A DNA stretch of 56,562 nt. Origin: Planctomycetaceae bacterium. GTDB taxonomy: Bacteria; Planctomycetota; Planctomycetia; Pirellulales; Pirellulaceae. The notes beneath the pieces are model-generated. The model made no database searches, was not told the origin of the DNA, and saw nothing but the letters and a program-made list of their open reading frames with translations. Positions 46,456 through 55,287 of the stretch are shown here, in pieces (position 1 is the first letter of the stretch; every line of letters begins with the position of its first letter). The position numbers and the translations under genes are program-made. The stretch covers positions 1 to 56,562 of the forward strand of contig JAHEBQ010000041.1 in the NCBI GenBank assembly GCA_024642205.1, read 5' to 3'.

Positions 46456-47439
46456 TTACAATTCATCCAGGCTTTGAACTTTCTCCCGCTCATTGATGCT
46501 CGCGTAAGCTTTCAACACATCGAGCGAAACGTTTTGACTGACATGATGTACTGATCCATCGAGGAGCGCGAAATGGGTTCCTCCCGGGTGGTTGCTGCCA
46601 AAGGGCGTATCATTCAATGTCACTCCGGGTGCATTGATCGGACCGCTGATCGATTTGATGGCAAACAGGCGTGTGACTTTCTTGGCAGAATCATAACCGG
46701 CCCCAAAAGCCCATCCGGAACGCATGGGATCCCGGGTTTCATCGACGACTTCGAATCGGGAAATTTCACCGATTCCAATCGTATTGGAAATCCCATCCGT
46801 TACGTCCCGCGGCCGCTTAGATGCGAATACTCCATTTTTTTGTGGCGAAAAAATTCCTTGAAGCCCAATCGGACCGTTCTTGAGCAAACCCAAATCACGG
46901 TAGCTGTGAATCCGTGAGCCTTCGGAATCCTGGGCAGTACCGATCGGTCCGGTCACGCCGTAATAGTGTCCCGTGAACTCACCCTGACCTGCCAGCGTCG
47001 CACGATAATCTTCCGGCGAAGCCGCTGGACAGATCAGCTGAACGACTTGTTGCCGGGAAAGCCGACTCCAACGATCGGCGTAGGTCTCACCGGACGCCCA
47101 GTCGTCTTTTGCCTGGTCCGACAACTTCTGCTCCTCGAAAAATGGCAAAAGAGGTACAATAAAACCCTGGCCGCGCCCATCGTCGCCCGGCGGAAAACCA
47201 ATCCCTTTCGATTCATACGCCAGAGTCGCCAACATGACTTGTTTCAAATTCGAAAGGCAATGGGTCCGACGCGCGGCTTGACGCACCGCCTGGGCTGCGG
47301 GAAACGCAATCGCCAGTAGAATCCCGACAATGGAAATGCTGACCAACAGTTCTGTCAAAGAAAAAGCACTTCGAATATCCCGGCGATGTCGGCCGGGTCT
47401 TCGCGGAAATTTCTCCGGTAATACCATGTGGTTTTTCAT
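46456..47439 (-). CDS. DUF1559 prepilin-like protein
   Basis: 327 residues. A type IV/II prepilin signal lies at RSA|FSLTELLVSISIVGIL; the residue before the cleavage is Ala (A25) instead of the usual Gly, and Glu is at +5. The long N-terminal helix continues to about residue 60. The C-terminal H-X9-DG motif of DUF1559 is visible in NHPGGTHFALLDGSVHHVSQ. These are abundant planctomycete pseudopilins, presumably assembled by a type II-like system in the envelope; no assembly genes are here. It follows the other DUF1559 gene on the same strand. Confidence 0.92.
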   Translation of the reverse strand: MKNHMVLPEKFPRRPGRHRRDIRSAFSLTELLVSISIVGILLAIAFPAAQAVRQAARRTHCLSNLKQVMLATLAYESKGIGFPPGDDGRGQGFIVPLLPFFEEQKLSDQAKDDWASGETYADRWSRLSRQQVVQLICPAASPEDYRATLAGQGEFTGHYYGVTGPIGTAQDSEGSRIHSYRDLGLLKNGPIGLQGIFSPQKNGVFASKRPRDVTDGISNTIGIGEISRFEVVDETRDPMRSGWAFGAGYDSAKKVTRLFAIKSISGPINAPGVTLNDTPFGSNHPGGTHFALLDGSVHHVSQNVSLDVLKAYASINEREKVQSLDEL

Positions 47440-47851
47440 TGGGTTTGATCCTGTTTATGACCTAAGTCAGTTCAATCCACGGCAGTCAAGTATTCTGTCA
47501 CAGCCAAGAATAAGGATTGGTTGTAGTGGACGAGACGACGAATCCTGGCGTTTTCTTGATCAAAAAGAACTCGTAACCTCGTCCACTACCCAAAAATCAA
47601 ATCTGGGACTTTTTCAGCACCCTGCTGGTGATCGACCGGGAAGATTCTGTTCAGCAGTGACAATGAAAACAGTTAGGTTCAGGAAGCGAACCTACGGGTA
47701 TCGGATGACTCGGCAGTTTTCGCGGAGGCCAAAATGAACCGAGATTCGAGTCCTGAATGGCTGGGTGTGAAAAACAAAAACACCCGCTTTGATTTATCAT
47801 CAAAGCGGGTCGGGTCGCATGCTGCTAGTCTTTGATGTACCGTCGTCAGGA
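47440..47851. other. Intergenic region with terminator
   Basis: 412 bases between two DUF1559 genes. The terminator at 47768-47810 lies in its right-hand part; the left part should hold the promoter of the gene ending at 46456. I see no other element. Confidence 0.5.
47768..47810 (-). terminator. Intrinsic terminator
   Basis: Arms acccgctttgat (47782-47793) and atcaaagcgggt (47799-47810) form a perfect 12-bp stem with a 5-base loop. On the minus strand, it is followed by a U-rich tract (complement of gaaaaacaaaaac, 47768-47780). It sits 41 bases after the stop of the DUF1559 gene at 47852. Confidence 0.92.
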
Positions 47852-48979
47852 TTACTGCTCAAATTTTTTCGTTGGGAACGAACCTTTGAGCAAGACCCCC
47901 GGGAACATGTCCCAAGGATTGACTTCGGTTTCTGGTGATGTGTAACCGGTACTGAAAGCAGTTGCTCCGCCGGCACCTGTCGTAACACCAAAACCAGGAT
48001 TGATGAAGCCATCGCCATTGACGTCTTCGATCGCTCGAACGCTTCCGTCCGCGAACACGATATTGACGGTCTTGGAGTGCCAGGCGTACCAGTCGCGCGT
48101 ATCCTGCATGACAACATTGGTCACGCCAGGTTCTCCGATCGTCGGGTAACCGGCAGCCGGTGCGTTCATGGCAGACCGCGCTGTTCCGTCGGGAACCAAC
48201 AATACTGCATCGCCGGTACTTCCATCAACGTAGGCAGGACCATCGTTGAAGCTTTCAGCCAGTGGAGCACCGGAAATCAAACCCAATTTCTCGGAAACGG
48301 TGTTGGTCAGGATACCGTCACCCGTGACGCCGTCAGCCGAGTCGCCCTGGGCTCCACAACCAATCAGTGGCAACGAACTTGCGGGAACATCGCCCGAGTC
48401 CAAAGCTCTCACGGTCAACGGCCCCACGCACAGCTTGTCCCCAGGTACCGTTTTGCTGTACCAATCCTTGAGTCCACCCGGCTTGGTAACTTGACCATCG
48501 GCAAAAACTGGAGCCGAACGAACCAAGTGCCAACTGGTTGCATAGTTCGTATTGTACCCGGATTCGGCAGTCGCCTGTTCCGATTGCTTGAGGGGGACAC
48601 CAACTCGAGAGGGAGGAGTCGCCGCGCCATTGGAACTGGCGGTATTCCACTTCTCGGAACCAAGGTTGATCGAAGAAGGACACAGCAGGAAACCGGGAAG
48701 AACGTCCTGCGATACGCAATCCGAAACCCATGAATACTGATCGAATGCTCCATCCCTGACGCTGTCAAATGCACCGGAACAATACGAGCCGTTGGGCGAA
48801 TTACTTGCCTTTGCCAACAAGCAGATCGCAAACTGGCGCAAGTTACTTTTGCACTGCGTCGAGCGAGCAGCCCCTCGGACGGCGGCGAACGCCGGAAACA
48901 AGAGCGCCATCAGAATACCGATAATCGCGATCACGACTAACAGCTCGACCAGGGTAAAACCTTTTCTGCGGACTACCAT
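47852..48979 (-). CDS. DUF1559 prepilin-like protein
   Basis: 375 residues from the ATG at 48979; a GTG at 48997 is also in frame, but GAGG lies upstream of the ATG. Prepilin signal [28 protein letters not shown] is canonical (G7, Glu at +5). The conserved CKSNLRQ after the helix and [21 protein letters not shown] near the C-terminus define DUF1559. The central part has many Cys/Ser and may be calcium-binding or glycan-contacting, but this is not shown. It has its own terminator, so it is probably monocistronic. Confidence 0.92.
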   Translation of the reverse strand: MVVRRKGFTLVELLVVIAIIGILMALLFPAFAAVRGAARSTQCKSNLRQFAICLLAKASNSPNGSYCSGAFDSVRDGAFDQYSWVSDCVSQDVLPGFLLCPSSINLGSEKWNTASSNGAATPPSRVGVPLKQSEQATAESGYNTNYATSWHLVRSAPVFADGQVTKPGGLKDWYSKTVPGDKLCVGPLTVRALDSGDVPASSLPLIGCGAQGDSADGVTGDGILTNTVSEKLGLISGAPLAESFNDGPAYVDGSTGDAVLLVPDGTARSAMNAPAAGYPTIGEPGVTNVVMQDTRDWYAWHSKTVNIVFADGSVRAIEDVNGDGFINPGFGVTTGAGGATAFSTGYTSPETEVNPWDMFPGVLLKGSFPTKKFEQ

Positions 48980-49321
48980 TTTTTTAAACAACCTCACCTT
49001 AAGAACAATTGGAATTTGAAAACTTCGGCGTCTTCGACGAAGCAGAATCTATCAATCCAATTTGAAGATGCGTTTAAGGTATTGTGTTTAAATGATGTAG
49101 ATTTGATGAAGCGGCCTACTCCGAATCTTCATCTTCCGTTCACATCTCCCACTTCACCCAATGGAGTTGGAGCAACAACAAGAATGGTGGTAGCCCGCCG
49201 AACCAGTGTACGACGCCAACGGATGTCCGTCGAATGCCGGTGCAACCGGCAAGCAGACCCATCGCATTTCACCTGCCCCGGGGGCAGCGCCCTGACAGCC
49301 TCCATGCGCCGGCAACGACCG
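48980..49321. other. Intergenic region
   Basis: 342 bases. It presumably has the promoter of the DUF1559 gene. Near 49190-49300 are GC-rich words resembling dispersed repeats (ggtagcccgcc; gccggtgcaaccggc, a short palindrome). No gene is seen. Confidence 0.4.
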
Positions 49322-51124
49322 TCACTTCAAGTGTTTAGCCAGAAACTGGTCCATATCCTGCACCATTTCGCCAAACCAGGGGAGACGATTCCAACATCCA
49401 TGTTTGGCACCGGGATACGTCTTGAGGCCAGTTTCGATACCCAGTGATATTAACTTATCACGCGACGGCTGGTTCCGCGAAGGATTGTCCAGTTCACCCA
49501 CGAGGAACAGAATCGGGCATGTTTGTTCGTCGATCTGAACATGGGCATCTGCCAATCGATAGAGTTTTGGGTTCTCGTCCACCGTGCTCCGTAACCACAA
49601 ATTCGAATTGGAATCGGAACCTTCGGTACGGGATCGTTCCGCGACAGAACCGGATACCATTTCCATCGGTCCGGCCATTACAATCGACGCCTGGATTCGA
49701 GCTGACTGATCGGCGTTGCCGCCACTCCCTTGAAGTTCCGGATTCCCTCCACCGGAAGCCATCAGACTGGCCAGGTGACCTCCGGCCGATCCACCTACGG
49801 CACCAATTTTGTCCGGATTCAAAAAGTACGCCTCGGAGTTCGCCCGAAGAAATCGAACTGCGGCGCTACAATCATGCATCCCGGCCGGAAATGCGGCTTC
49901 ATGACTAAGCCGGTACTCGATCGCGGCCGTCACGTATCCGCGCCGCGCCAACTCGATCGCGAGCGCACGAAACCTGGTTTTGTCACCCTGTTTCCAGCCT
50001 CCGCCATGAACCACCACGACCGCCGGGCGTCTGTTCTCTGGTCCTGCAGACCTGGGAACAAAAATATCAGCCAGGAGTTTTCGTTCGCCATAGTTGGCGT
50101 ACACGACATTGAGGTGCGGAGTTACCTCCTCCGGAATTTTCGTGGAGGGTTGAGCGACGTTTTTTTTGCGTAGGATTTTGGCAACCGGTGCAAGCTCAAC
50201 CGAATCCGGTTCAGGGGACTTTCCGCTGACATTCATCCGTTGACGATACAGTCCGCCCGGTCCGGTGATATAGAGGGTTCGCAGATCCTGATCGCCAAAC
50301 GCACAATTGATCGGCTTGGTCGGGCACGGGATTTTGTCGACCAGTCGTCCGCTCGGACTCCAAATCCAGATGTCCGTGGGCCCCGCACAATAAACATTTC
50401 CCGCGCGATCAATCGTCATGCCGTCCGCGCCCCTCGCAGGCCCATCATCCATCGCAGCAATTTCTCGACCATGGGTCGCCCTGCCTGGCTCGGAAATATC
50501 GTAGGCCCAGATTTTCTTGGACACGAATGAAGAAATATAGAGCGTGCTTTCGTCCGGTGACAACGTAATCCCGTTGGGTGCCTTGATGTCCGCGACGGCC
50601 ACGCTCGGTTGCCCGTTGGTTCCGATATAAATGACCTTGTTTTGCGGAGTCAACGTCACATAGATTCCGCCCGTTTGATCGACGACCAGGTCGTTGGGCC
50701 GATAAGGTTTCTCGTTTTCCTGTTTCAGTCCGTCGAGAGTGGCGATCGCCACAACGTTATTGCCATCCAGAAACGCAATCTGGCCGTGGGAATTGTCCGA
50801 CAGAAACAACCTGCCATGGTTGAAGAAAGTCGCGCTGATTCGTCCCGACTCAGGAACCAACGTTTGCATTTCTTGCCTGGTCGGGACGTAACGAAAAAGC
50901 CGCTCGCCTTTGACATCAGGGATGATCAGTGAAGATCCATCCCATGCGGGTCCATCGGCCATTCCAAATTCCGTTGATACGGTTTCCAGTTTCGTATTGC
51001 GATCAACAATGGAATTCGTCGGTATTTGGGCACGGCAATCATCATGGCCCATTTGCGCAAAGAGACAGAGAGCGAAAACCAGCACAAAAAACGGCATGGG
51101 TGACAAACCGACGTATCGCGACAT
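49322..51124 (-). CDS. SMP-30/gluconolactonase-like propeller fused to an alpha/beta-hydrolase
   Basis: 600 residues from the ATG at 51124 (GGAG upstream); a longer frame to 51256 has no signal. A signal peptide (about 1-32) is followed by an SMP-30/gluconolactonase/LRE-like beta-propeller (about 40-320; PNDLVVDQTGGIYVT, APNGITLSPDESTLYIS). Residues 350-600 form an acetylesterase/lipase-type alpha/beta-hydrolase: oxyanion motif HGGG (373-376), GGSAGG with S446, D546 and H575. Similar two-domain proteins occur in planctomycetes. One chain could open a lactone and also remove an acyl ester from a sugar; this is inferred. Confidence 0.9.
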   Translation of the reverse strand: MSRYVGLSPMPFFVLVFALCLFAQMGHDDCRAQIPTNSIVDRNTKLETVSTEFGMADGPAWDGSSLIIPDVKGERLFRYVPTRQEMQTLVPESGRISATFFNHGRLFLSDNSHGQIAFLDGNNVVAIATLDGLKQENEKPYRPNDLVVDQTGGIYVTLTPQNKVIYIGTNGQPSVAVADIKAPNGITLSPDESTLYISSFVSKKIWAYDISEPGRATHGREIAAMDDGPARGADGMTIDRAGNVYCAGPTDIWIWSPSGRLVDKIPCPTKPINCAFGDQDLRTLYITGPGGLYRQRMNVSGKSPEPDSVELAPVAKILRKKNVAQPSTKIPEEVTPHLNVVYANYGERKLLADIFVPRSAGPENRRPAVVVVHGGGWKQGDKTRFRALAIELARRGYVTAAIEYRLSHEAAFPAGMHDCSAAVRFLRANSEAYFLNPDKIGAVGGSAGGHLASLMASGGGNPELQGSGGNADQSARIQASIVMAGPMEMVSGSVAERSRTEGSDSNSNLWLRSTVDENPKLYRLADAHVQIDEQTCPILFLVGELDNPSRNQPSRDKLISLGIETGLKTYPGAKHGCWNRLPWFGEMVQDMDQFLAKHLK

Positions 51125-51257
51125 GGTAACTCCAGAATTCTGTCCATGGAAAATTGAATCAATCAGAACTGTAGCAAAGATCTTTGTCGACTGGCAGATC
51201 CGTGGACCCAGGGATAGAAAACGATAGCCATTCCAGACCTGGATCCGAAACGTCAAT

Positions 51258-51284
51258 AAAAAAACGCCGAACGTAGATTCGGCG
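51258..51284 (-). terminator. Intrinsic terminator
   Basis: Stem cgccgaa (51265-51271) / ttcggcg (51278-51284), 6-base loop, with seven A on the plus strand (51258-51264) giving a U run in the minus-strand transcript. It lies 42 bases after the EF-hand gene stop. Confidence 0.85.
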
Positions 51285-51326
51285 CGCTTGGAGTTTTGAA
51301 GTTCCGATCAGGGTTTCGCTGGGTTG

Positions 51327-52004
51327 CTATTTGTCCTGATCCGACGAAGGGCGTTTCGGTCGCTGGCCTCCTCGAACACCGCCCGGGCCACCACGACCGA
51401 TTCCGCCCGGGCCGGCACCACCTGGGCCACCTGGGCCACCTGGGCCACCTCCCATTCGAGCAGCCATAGCCTCGATTTCCGATTTGTCCATGAATCCATC
51501 GCCGTCGCTGTCAACTCGACCGAACATCGCCTTCATTCGCTCGGGGGCCTCTTCTTCGCTGATCTTGCCGTCATCGTTTTTGTCCATCGCCATCATGCGT
51601 TCGACCATCGCCCCGGAACCACCGCGAGCACCAGCGTCACCACCTCGCACCGGTCGGCCTCCTTCAGGCGGACCTCCTTCTGGTCGCTTGGGACGCATTT
51701 CTTCAGCATCCAAGTCCCCATCACCGTTTTTGTCAAGCTTCGCAAGGGCAACCGACGCGTTGGCGATTTCCTGTTTTGAGATCACGCCGTCATGGTCGGC
51801 ATCCAAAGCAGCCAGGACGGGCATCATCTGAAACATTCGTCCCATGTCACCGCCCGGACCTCCAGGTCCACCTGGACCGCCCGGGCCTCCGGGACCACCA
51901 CGACCCGGTCCACCTCTTCCTCCGCCTGGGGGTTGAGCCATTACCGTTGCTGCCAGGCATAGCATGATCGCTGTGGCAAACATCATCATTCTTGTTTTTT
52001 TCAT
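51327..52004 (-). CDS. Secreted EF-hand protein with Gly/Pro-rich linkers
   Basis: 225 residues from the ATG at 52004 (GGAGAG upstream). Signal peptide 1-23, then a GGP-repeat region (27-52). Four EF-hand loops are complete: DADHDGVISKQE (68-79), DKNGDGDLDAEE (91-102), DKNDDGKISEEE (141-152) and DSDGDGFMDKSE (165-176), arranged as two pairs. A GGPRPVRGG-like linker lies between the pairs and a Gly-rich tail closes the chain. It should bind four calcium ions outside the cytoplasm. The gene is monocistronic with a good terminator. Confidence 0.9.
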   Translation of the reverse strand: MKKTRMMMFATAIMLCLAATVMAQPPGGGRGGPGRGGPGGPGGPGGPGGPGGDMGRMFQMMPVLAALDADHDGVISKQEIANASVALAKLDKNGDGDLDAEEMRPKRPEGGPPEGGRPVRGGDAGARGGSGAMVERMMAMDKNDDGKISEEEAPERMKAMFGRVDSDGDGFMDKSEIEAMAARMGGGPGGPGGPGGAGPGGIGRGGPGGVRGGQRPKRPSSDQDK

Positions 52005-53363
52005 TGTTTCTCTCCGAACTGATTTACTGTCCCAACGAGACTCTCTAGTTCCAGCACGCAACCAATCGCTTGCCGAGACAGCATTTCAGGCAATTTCTGC
52101 TAATTCCCTGCCTGAATTTGCGCGCATCTTGAGAAATCACCGCTTCGACGCCGTTATTCTTCGCCAGTAATTTAGCGGCAAGCTTGGTTTTGCCCTGTAG
52201 CCCGGGGCTCGATCGTGACGTCCCGATTTCTGATGAAAGCAAAAATGAGTTTTTTTAAACGATGGCCACGGTCAGTCCGAAGGTCTTCCACGACGCCGAC
52301 GCAGGATTGTCAAATCGATTCCAAACGTCGGAGATCTCCCGGTATCGAGGAAACCAGAAGCGGGATCAATAGCCCACGATGGCGTCCCAGAAGTCGACCA
52401 TCGGGACGTTTTCAAGTTCGCGAAAATATACGGTCGGGGGCAGACAGATTTCAAGACGACGGATTCAAAAACATGAAGCAGGTGGGTTTCCCAATGTTTG
52501 TCCTGGCTCAGCAATGAGAGGGTTTGTCTGGACAGGATGAACAGGATTTCACGTGCAACATCCTGTAAATCCTACCTGTCATCCTTTTTGCCAAACGTGA
52601 TTCGCCAACAGCCGCATGCCGTAAAATCAAAATTGTCGAGTCGCTTGCGGGCAATGCACAGTCATACAGGCAGCGAGGAATGGGCCGATCCGCCAGGGAC
52701 CGGCCTTCCTGCGCGAAACGATAAAGCGTCAAGCTGTTGGAGCAATGATCGCCAGATCACAGTGGGTCGATCGCGATCGTCCAGCCGTTGTGGGTTCCGG
52801 TTTTCATGTTTCGTGTGTCGTAAACTCCCGGCGTCCAGAGTCCGTCGCTACTGGGTCCATTGAAATCGGCCACGTTGTTTTCGCCCGAGAAATTAAACCA
52901 CATCAATTTTAAAGGGGCGCAGCCGGGACCGTCTTCATGCCCATGCTGCAGGACTGGGTTGCCAGCCCTCCTTTGGCAGTTCCCATCTTGATCACTTCCA
53001 CGTGCTCGCAAATCACTGGTGTTTGAGACATGCCTATCTCAATTCTGACCTGACGCAATAACGGACGGGACTTGGGCCCAAACCCAAGTTGAGCCGCATG
53101 CAACATGGAGACTTACGCACGCCAACGAGCCGGGACTCGTTCGCCCGAGCGTCTCAGGTTGTGAGTTGCACGAAAATGGCCGGAGTTTCCGCGATCATTT
53201 GAACGCGAAGCCAGGCACTGCCACTGCCCTCCGGCTTCGGCTACGCCTCAGCCTACGGGCAGTACCTGAAGAAGAAAAACTCACACTCCAAGTGGACTCA
53301 ACTTGGGGTGAAGGTCAGTCGAGTTTTCATTGACCTGACGACTTCAATGGAACTGTCCCCTTT
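52005..53363. other. Gene-poor region
   Basis: 1359 bases with one uncertain gene (52757-53031). It contains a copy of acaggatgaac (52532-52542) followed by tcctgtaaat and cctgtcatcc, an inverted-looking relic, a gtagcccg word near 52197, and a ggaactgtccccttttc word (53349-53365) that overlaps the stop of the dioxygenase gene. This repeat content suggests former insertions or decayed genes. Confidence 0.45.
52757..53031 (-). pseudogene. Possible frameshifted small gene
   Basis: Reading from the ATG at 53031, 40 codons (MSQTPVICEHVEVIK...TVPAAPL) end at a TAA at 52909-52911. A -1 shift inside the run cccctttaaaa restores an open frame of 50 more codons (KLMWFNFSGENNVADFNGPS...GTHNGWTIAIDPL) to 52757. 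Both parts have a coherent amino-acid composition, and their joint is at a homopolymer-rich spot. It could be a real one-base deletion, a sequencing error or a frameshift event. I do not recognise the family. Confidence 0.4.
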
Positions 53364-54044
53364 TCAGCTTTCGTCTGGGGTCAACCCGACGACCATGTCA
53401 AAGTTCGCGGTCAGTTCACCGATCCTGGATCCGGCCAGCGGATTGAAATCGACCAGCAATGTCTTGCGGAGCGCGGGATCCTGGATCCGTTTGAATAATC
53501 CGTCTTGCCCGTTGAGCGCATGGCCGTTGATCAAACACTGCGTCGTCAGGACGCGTTTGTTCTTTACATAAACCGCGACATGGATGTGTGGCGTTCGGCC
53601 AGGATACGGAACTGGTTTCACCGTTCGGAAATAATATTCGCCCTTGAGTCCAGTTGTGAATCGACCGAAGCCCTGGAAATTCTTGTCCTGCTTGTTCCGG
53701 TCACCACCCTTGGAATGCAGGTAAACCCCCTGGCCGTCGACCTGCCAAATCTCTACACGCGCGTTACGGATCGGGTTGCCTTTTTGATCCATCACCTTGC
53801 CGGTTAAATGAGTGATCTCTCCGACGGCTGGTGTGATCGTATCGTTGAGCACCAGCAAATCATTATCCGTATCCAGCGGAAGCTTGTCCGGATAGAACGG
53901 CCCCTCAGTCATCGACGGCGTGAGCAATTCATCGGCAAACAAGCCCGGTTGGGTGAACCACGCGCCGCCGGCCAGCGCGGTTGCTCCCACGATCGATTGA
54001 CGGAGAAAAGTGCGTCGCGGTGGCAAATAGATCGGCGATTTCAT
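53364..54044 (-). CDS. Intradiol ring-cleavage dioxygenase with Tat signal
   Basis: 226 residues. Tat signal PRRTFLRQSIVGATALAGG (R10-R11). Iron ligands of protocatechuate/catechol 1,2-type dioxygenases are in order: Y108 (DGQGVYLHS), Y147 (PYPGR), H153 and H155 (TPHIHV), with R150 between them. The beta-sandwich core is shorter than in dimeric catechol dioxygenases and lacks their N-terminal helical domain, like other exported planctomycete and actinobacterial intradiol enzymes. It would cleave an aromatic diol outside the cytoplasm, using Fe(III). No other aromatic-pathway gene is adjacent. Confidence 0.9.
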   Translation of the reverse strand: MKSPIYLPPRRTFLRQSIVGATALAGGAWFTQPGLFADELLTPSMTEGPFYPDKLPLDTDNDLLVLNDTITPAVGEITHLTGKVMDQKGNPIRNARVEIWQVDGQGVYLHSKGGDRNKQDKNFQGFGRFTTGLKGEYYFRTVKPVPYPGRTPHIHVAVYVKNKRVLTTQCLINGHALNGQDGLFKRIQDPALRKTLLVDFNPLAGSRIGELTANFDMVVGLTPDES

Positions 54045-54410
54045 ATTCTTACTCGCTGGAATGCTGGATTGAGATCGAAGCGTGAACTTATCGTAGCATA
54101 GGCCGCAGACGATTTCAGCAACATCGCCTGCAAAACGAGGGTCGAAGTCGACGATCCAACGACCGCGATGTCAAACGGGGAATTCAAATCCGGTCGGAAC
54201 GGCGTTGATTGCAGGAAATGCAGGCTCAATCCCGGCAACCCTGACAAATCGATCGATTGGCAAGCAATTCTTGAGTTCGCTCGGCGTGAAAAAATCAACA
54301 GGTCGTTGTTCTGCCCATGCATCTCCCGCGCTTTTGAACTGTCAATTTTGTATGCTTAGTGACAATCAAAGTCCCTGAAGGGACATTGTTCTTTTTACAT
54401 TTACTTTTTT
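54045..54410. other. Divergent intergenic region with small hairpin
   Basis: 366 bases between the dioxygenase and MtfA-like genes. It has the promoters of both. A small hairpin (gtccc-tgaa-gggac, 54371-54384) followed by T-rich sequence lies just before the MtfA-like start and could attenuate it. Confidence 0.45.
54371..54397 (+). promoter_or_regulatory. Leader hairpin with T tract
   Basis: A 5-bp GC-rich stem with a TGAA tetraloop, then attgttcttttt. It resembles a short intrinsic terminator placed 27 bases before the first possible start of the downstream gene. No upstream plus-strand gene exists, so an attenuator role is possible. Confidence 0.4.
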
Positions 54411-55196
54411 TTGACCCCGGTTTTTCTCTTGTTTACATTCTTCAAAAACCGGCGCCGCCGACGGATTCTCTCGCAACCGTTACCGGAGCAATCGGTTGAG
54501 ATAATCTCTCGCAACGTTTGGCAATACCGCTCGCTGAACGATACGCATCAGGATCGGGTTCGCCAATGCGCTCAAATCATGGCGGCGGAAAAGAACTGGG
54601 AGGGCGTCAACGGGTTCGAAACCACCGACGAGGTAAAGCTCACGATTTCGGCAACGGCGGCTCTGTTGACATTGGGATTGGATAGTCCATTTTTTTTCGA
54701 CCGGGTGGAGTCGATCATTGTATATCCCGGGCCGATCAAAGATCGCCAAATGACGCGTGGCTTTCTGGTCAGTCATGAAGAAGCCTACTATTCGGGTTTG
54801 GCCTGGCAAGGTGGTCCGTTGATTTTCTCTTGGCCAAATTCGTTACGTGGTTCGCGGCAACCGGGCGATGGCCGCAACGTCGTCATCCACGAGTTTATCC
54901 ATCACATCGATGGGTTGGATGGGGAGATGGGCGGGACCCCCATTATTGAATCAGAGGATCTTCGTAACCGCTGGAATACGGTCTTCAAACGACGCTACCA
55001 CGAATTGCTGAGCGACCTCGATTCGAATCGACGTCCATTGATTGACGATTACGCGACGACGAGTCTCGCCGAGTTTTTTGCGGTTGCCGGTGAGAGCTTT
55101 TTTGATTCACCTCAGCGGCTGAAAGAGAACCTGCCTGACGTGTACGATTTACTCAAAGAGTATTTCGACATCGACCCGGTGGAATTCGAAGACTGA
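54411..55196 (+). CDS. mtfA: MtfA-like zinc peptidase
   Basis: 261 residues from a TTG at 54411; another TTG follows six codons later and no ATG is near, so the start is uncertain. A hydrophobic N-terminus (VFLLFTFF) followed by RRRRR could be a short membrane anchor. Residues 25-255 match the MtfA (Mlc titration factor A, M90) family: WEGVNGFETTDEVKLTISATAALLTLGL (in part), VYPGPI, the zinc motif HEFIHH (H160, E161, H164) and the distal Glu region SLAEFFAVAGESFF. E. coli MtfA binds the repressor Mlc and is a peptidase. No Mlc homologue is here. Confidence 0.88.
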   Translation: MTPVFLLFTFFKNRRRRRILSQPLPEQSVEIISRNVWQYRSLNDTHQDRVRQCAQIMAAEKNWEGVNGFETTDEVKLTISATAALLTLGLDSPFFFDRVESIIVYPGPIKDRQMTRGFLVSHEEAYYSGLAWQGGPLIFSWPNSLRGSRQPGDGRNVVIHEFIHHIDGLDGEMGGTPIIESEDLRNRWNTVFKRRYHELLSDLDSNRRPLIDDYATTSLAEFFAVAGESFFDSPQRLKENLPDVYDLLKEYFDIDPVEFED

Positions 55197-55287
55197 GGCA
55201 ATATTCTGGATCGAGAATTTCAGATTTCAATTCTGAAATTTGAGTTTCCGACCTCCGAATTTCACTTTCTGCTTTCCGCTTTGGGCA

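Noticed and set aside
51400..51455. Short direct repeats (cacctgggc-type) that resemble a repeat array
   Set aside because: They encode GGPGG runs inside the EF-hand protein and are codon-level low complexity; there are no spacers, so not CRISPR.
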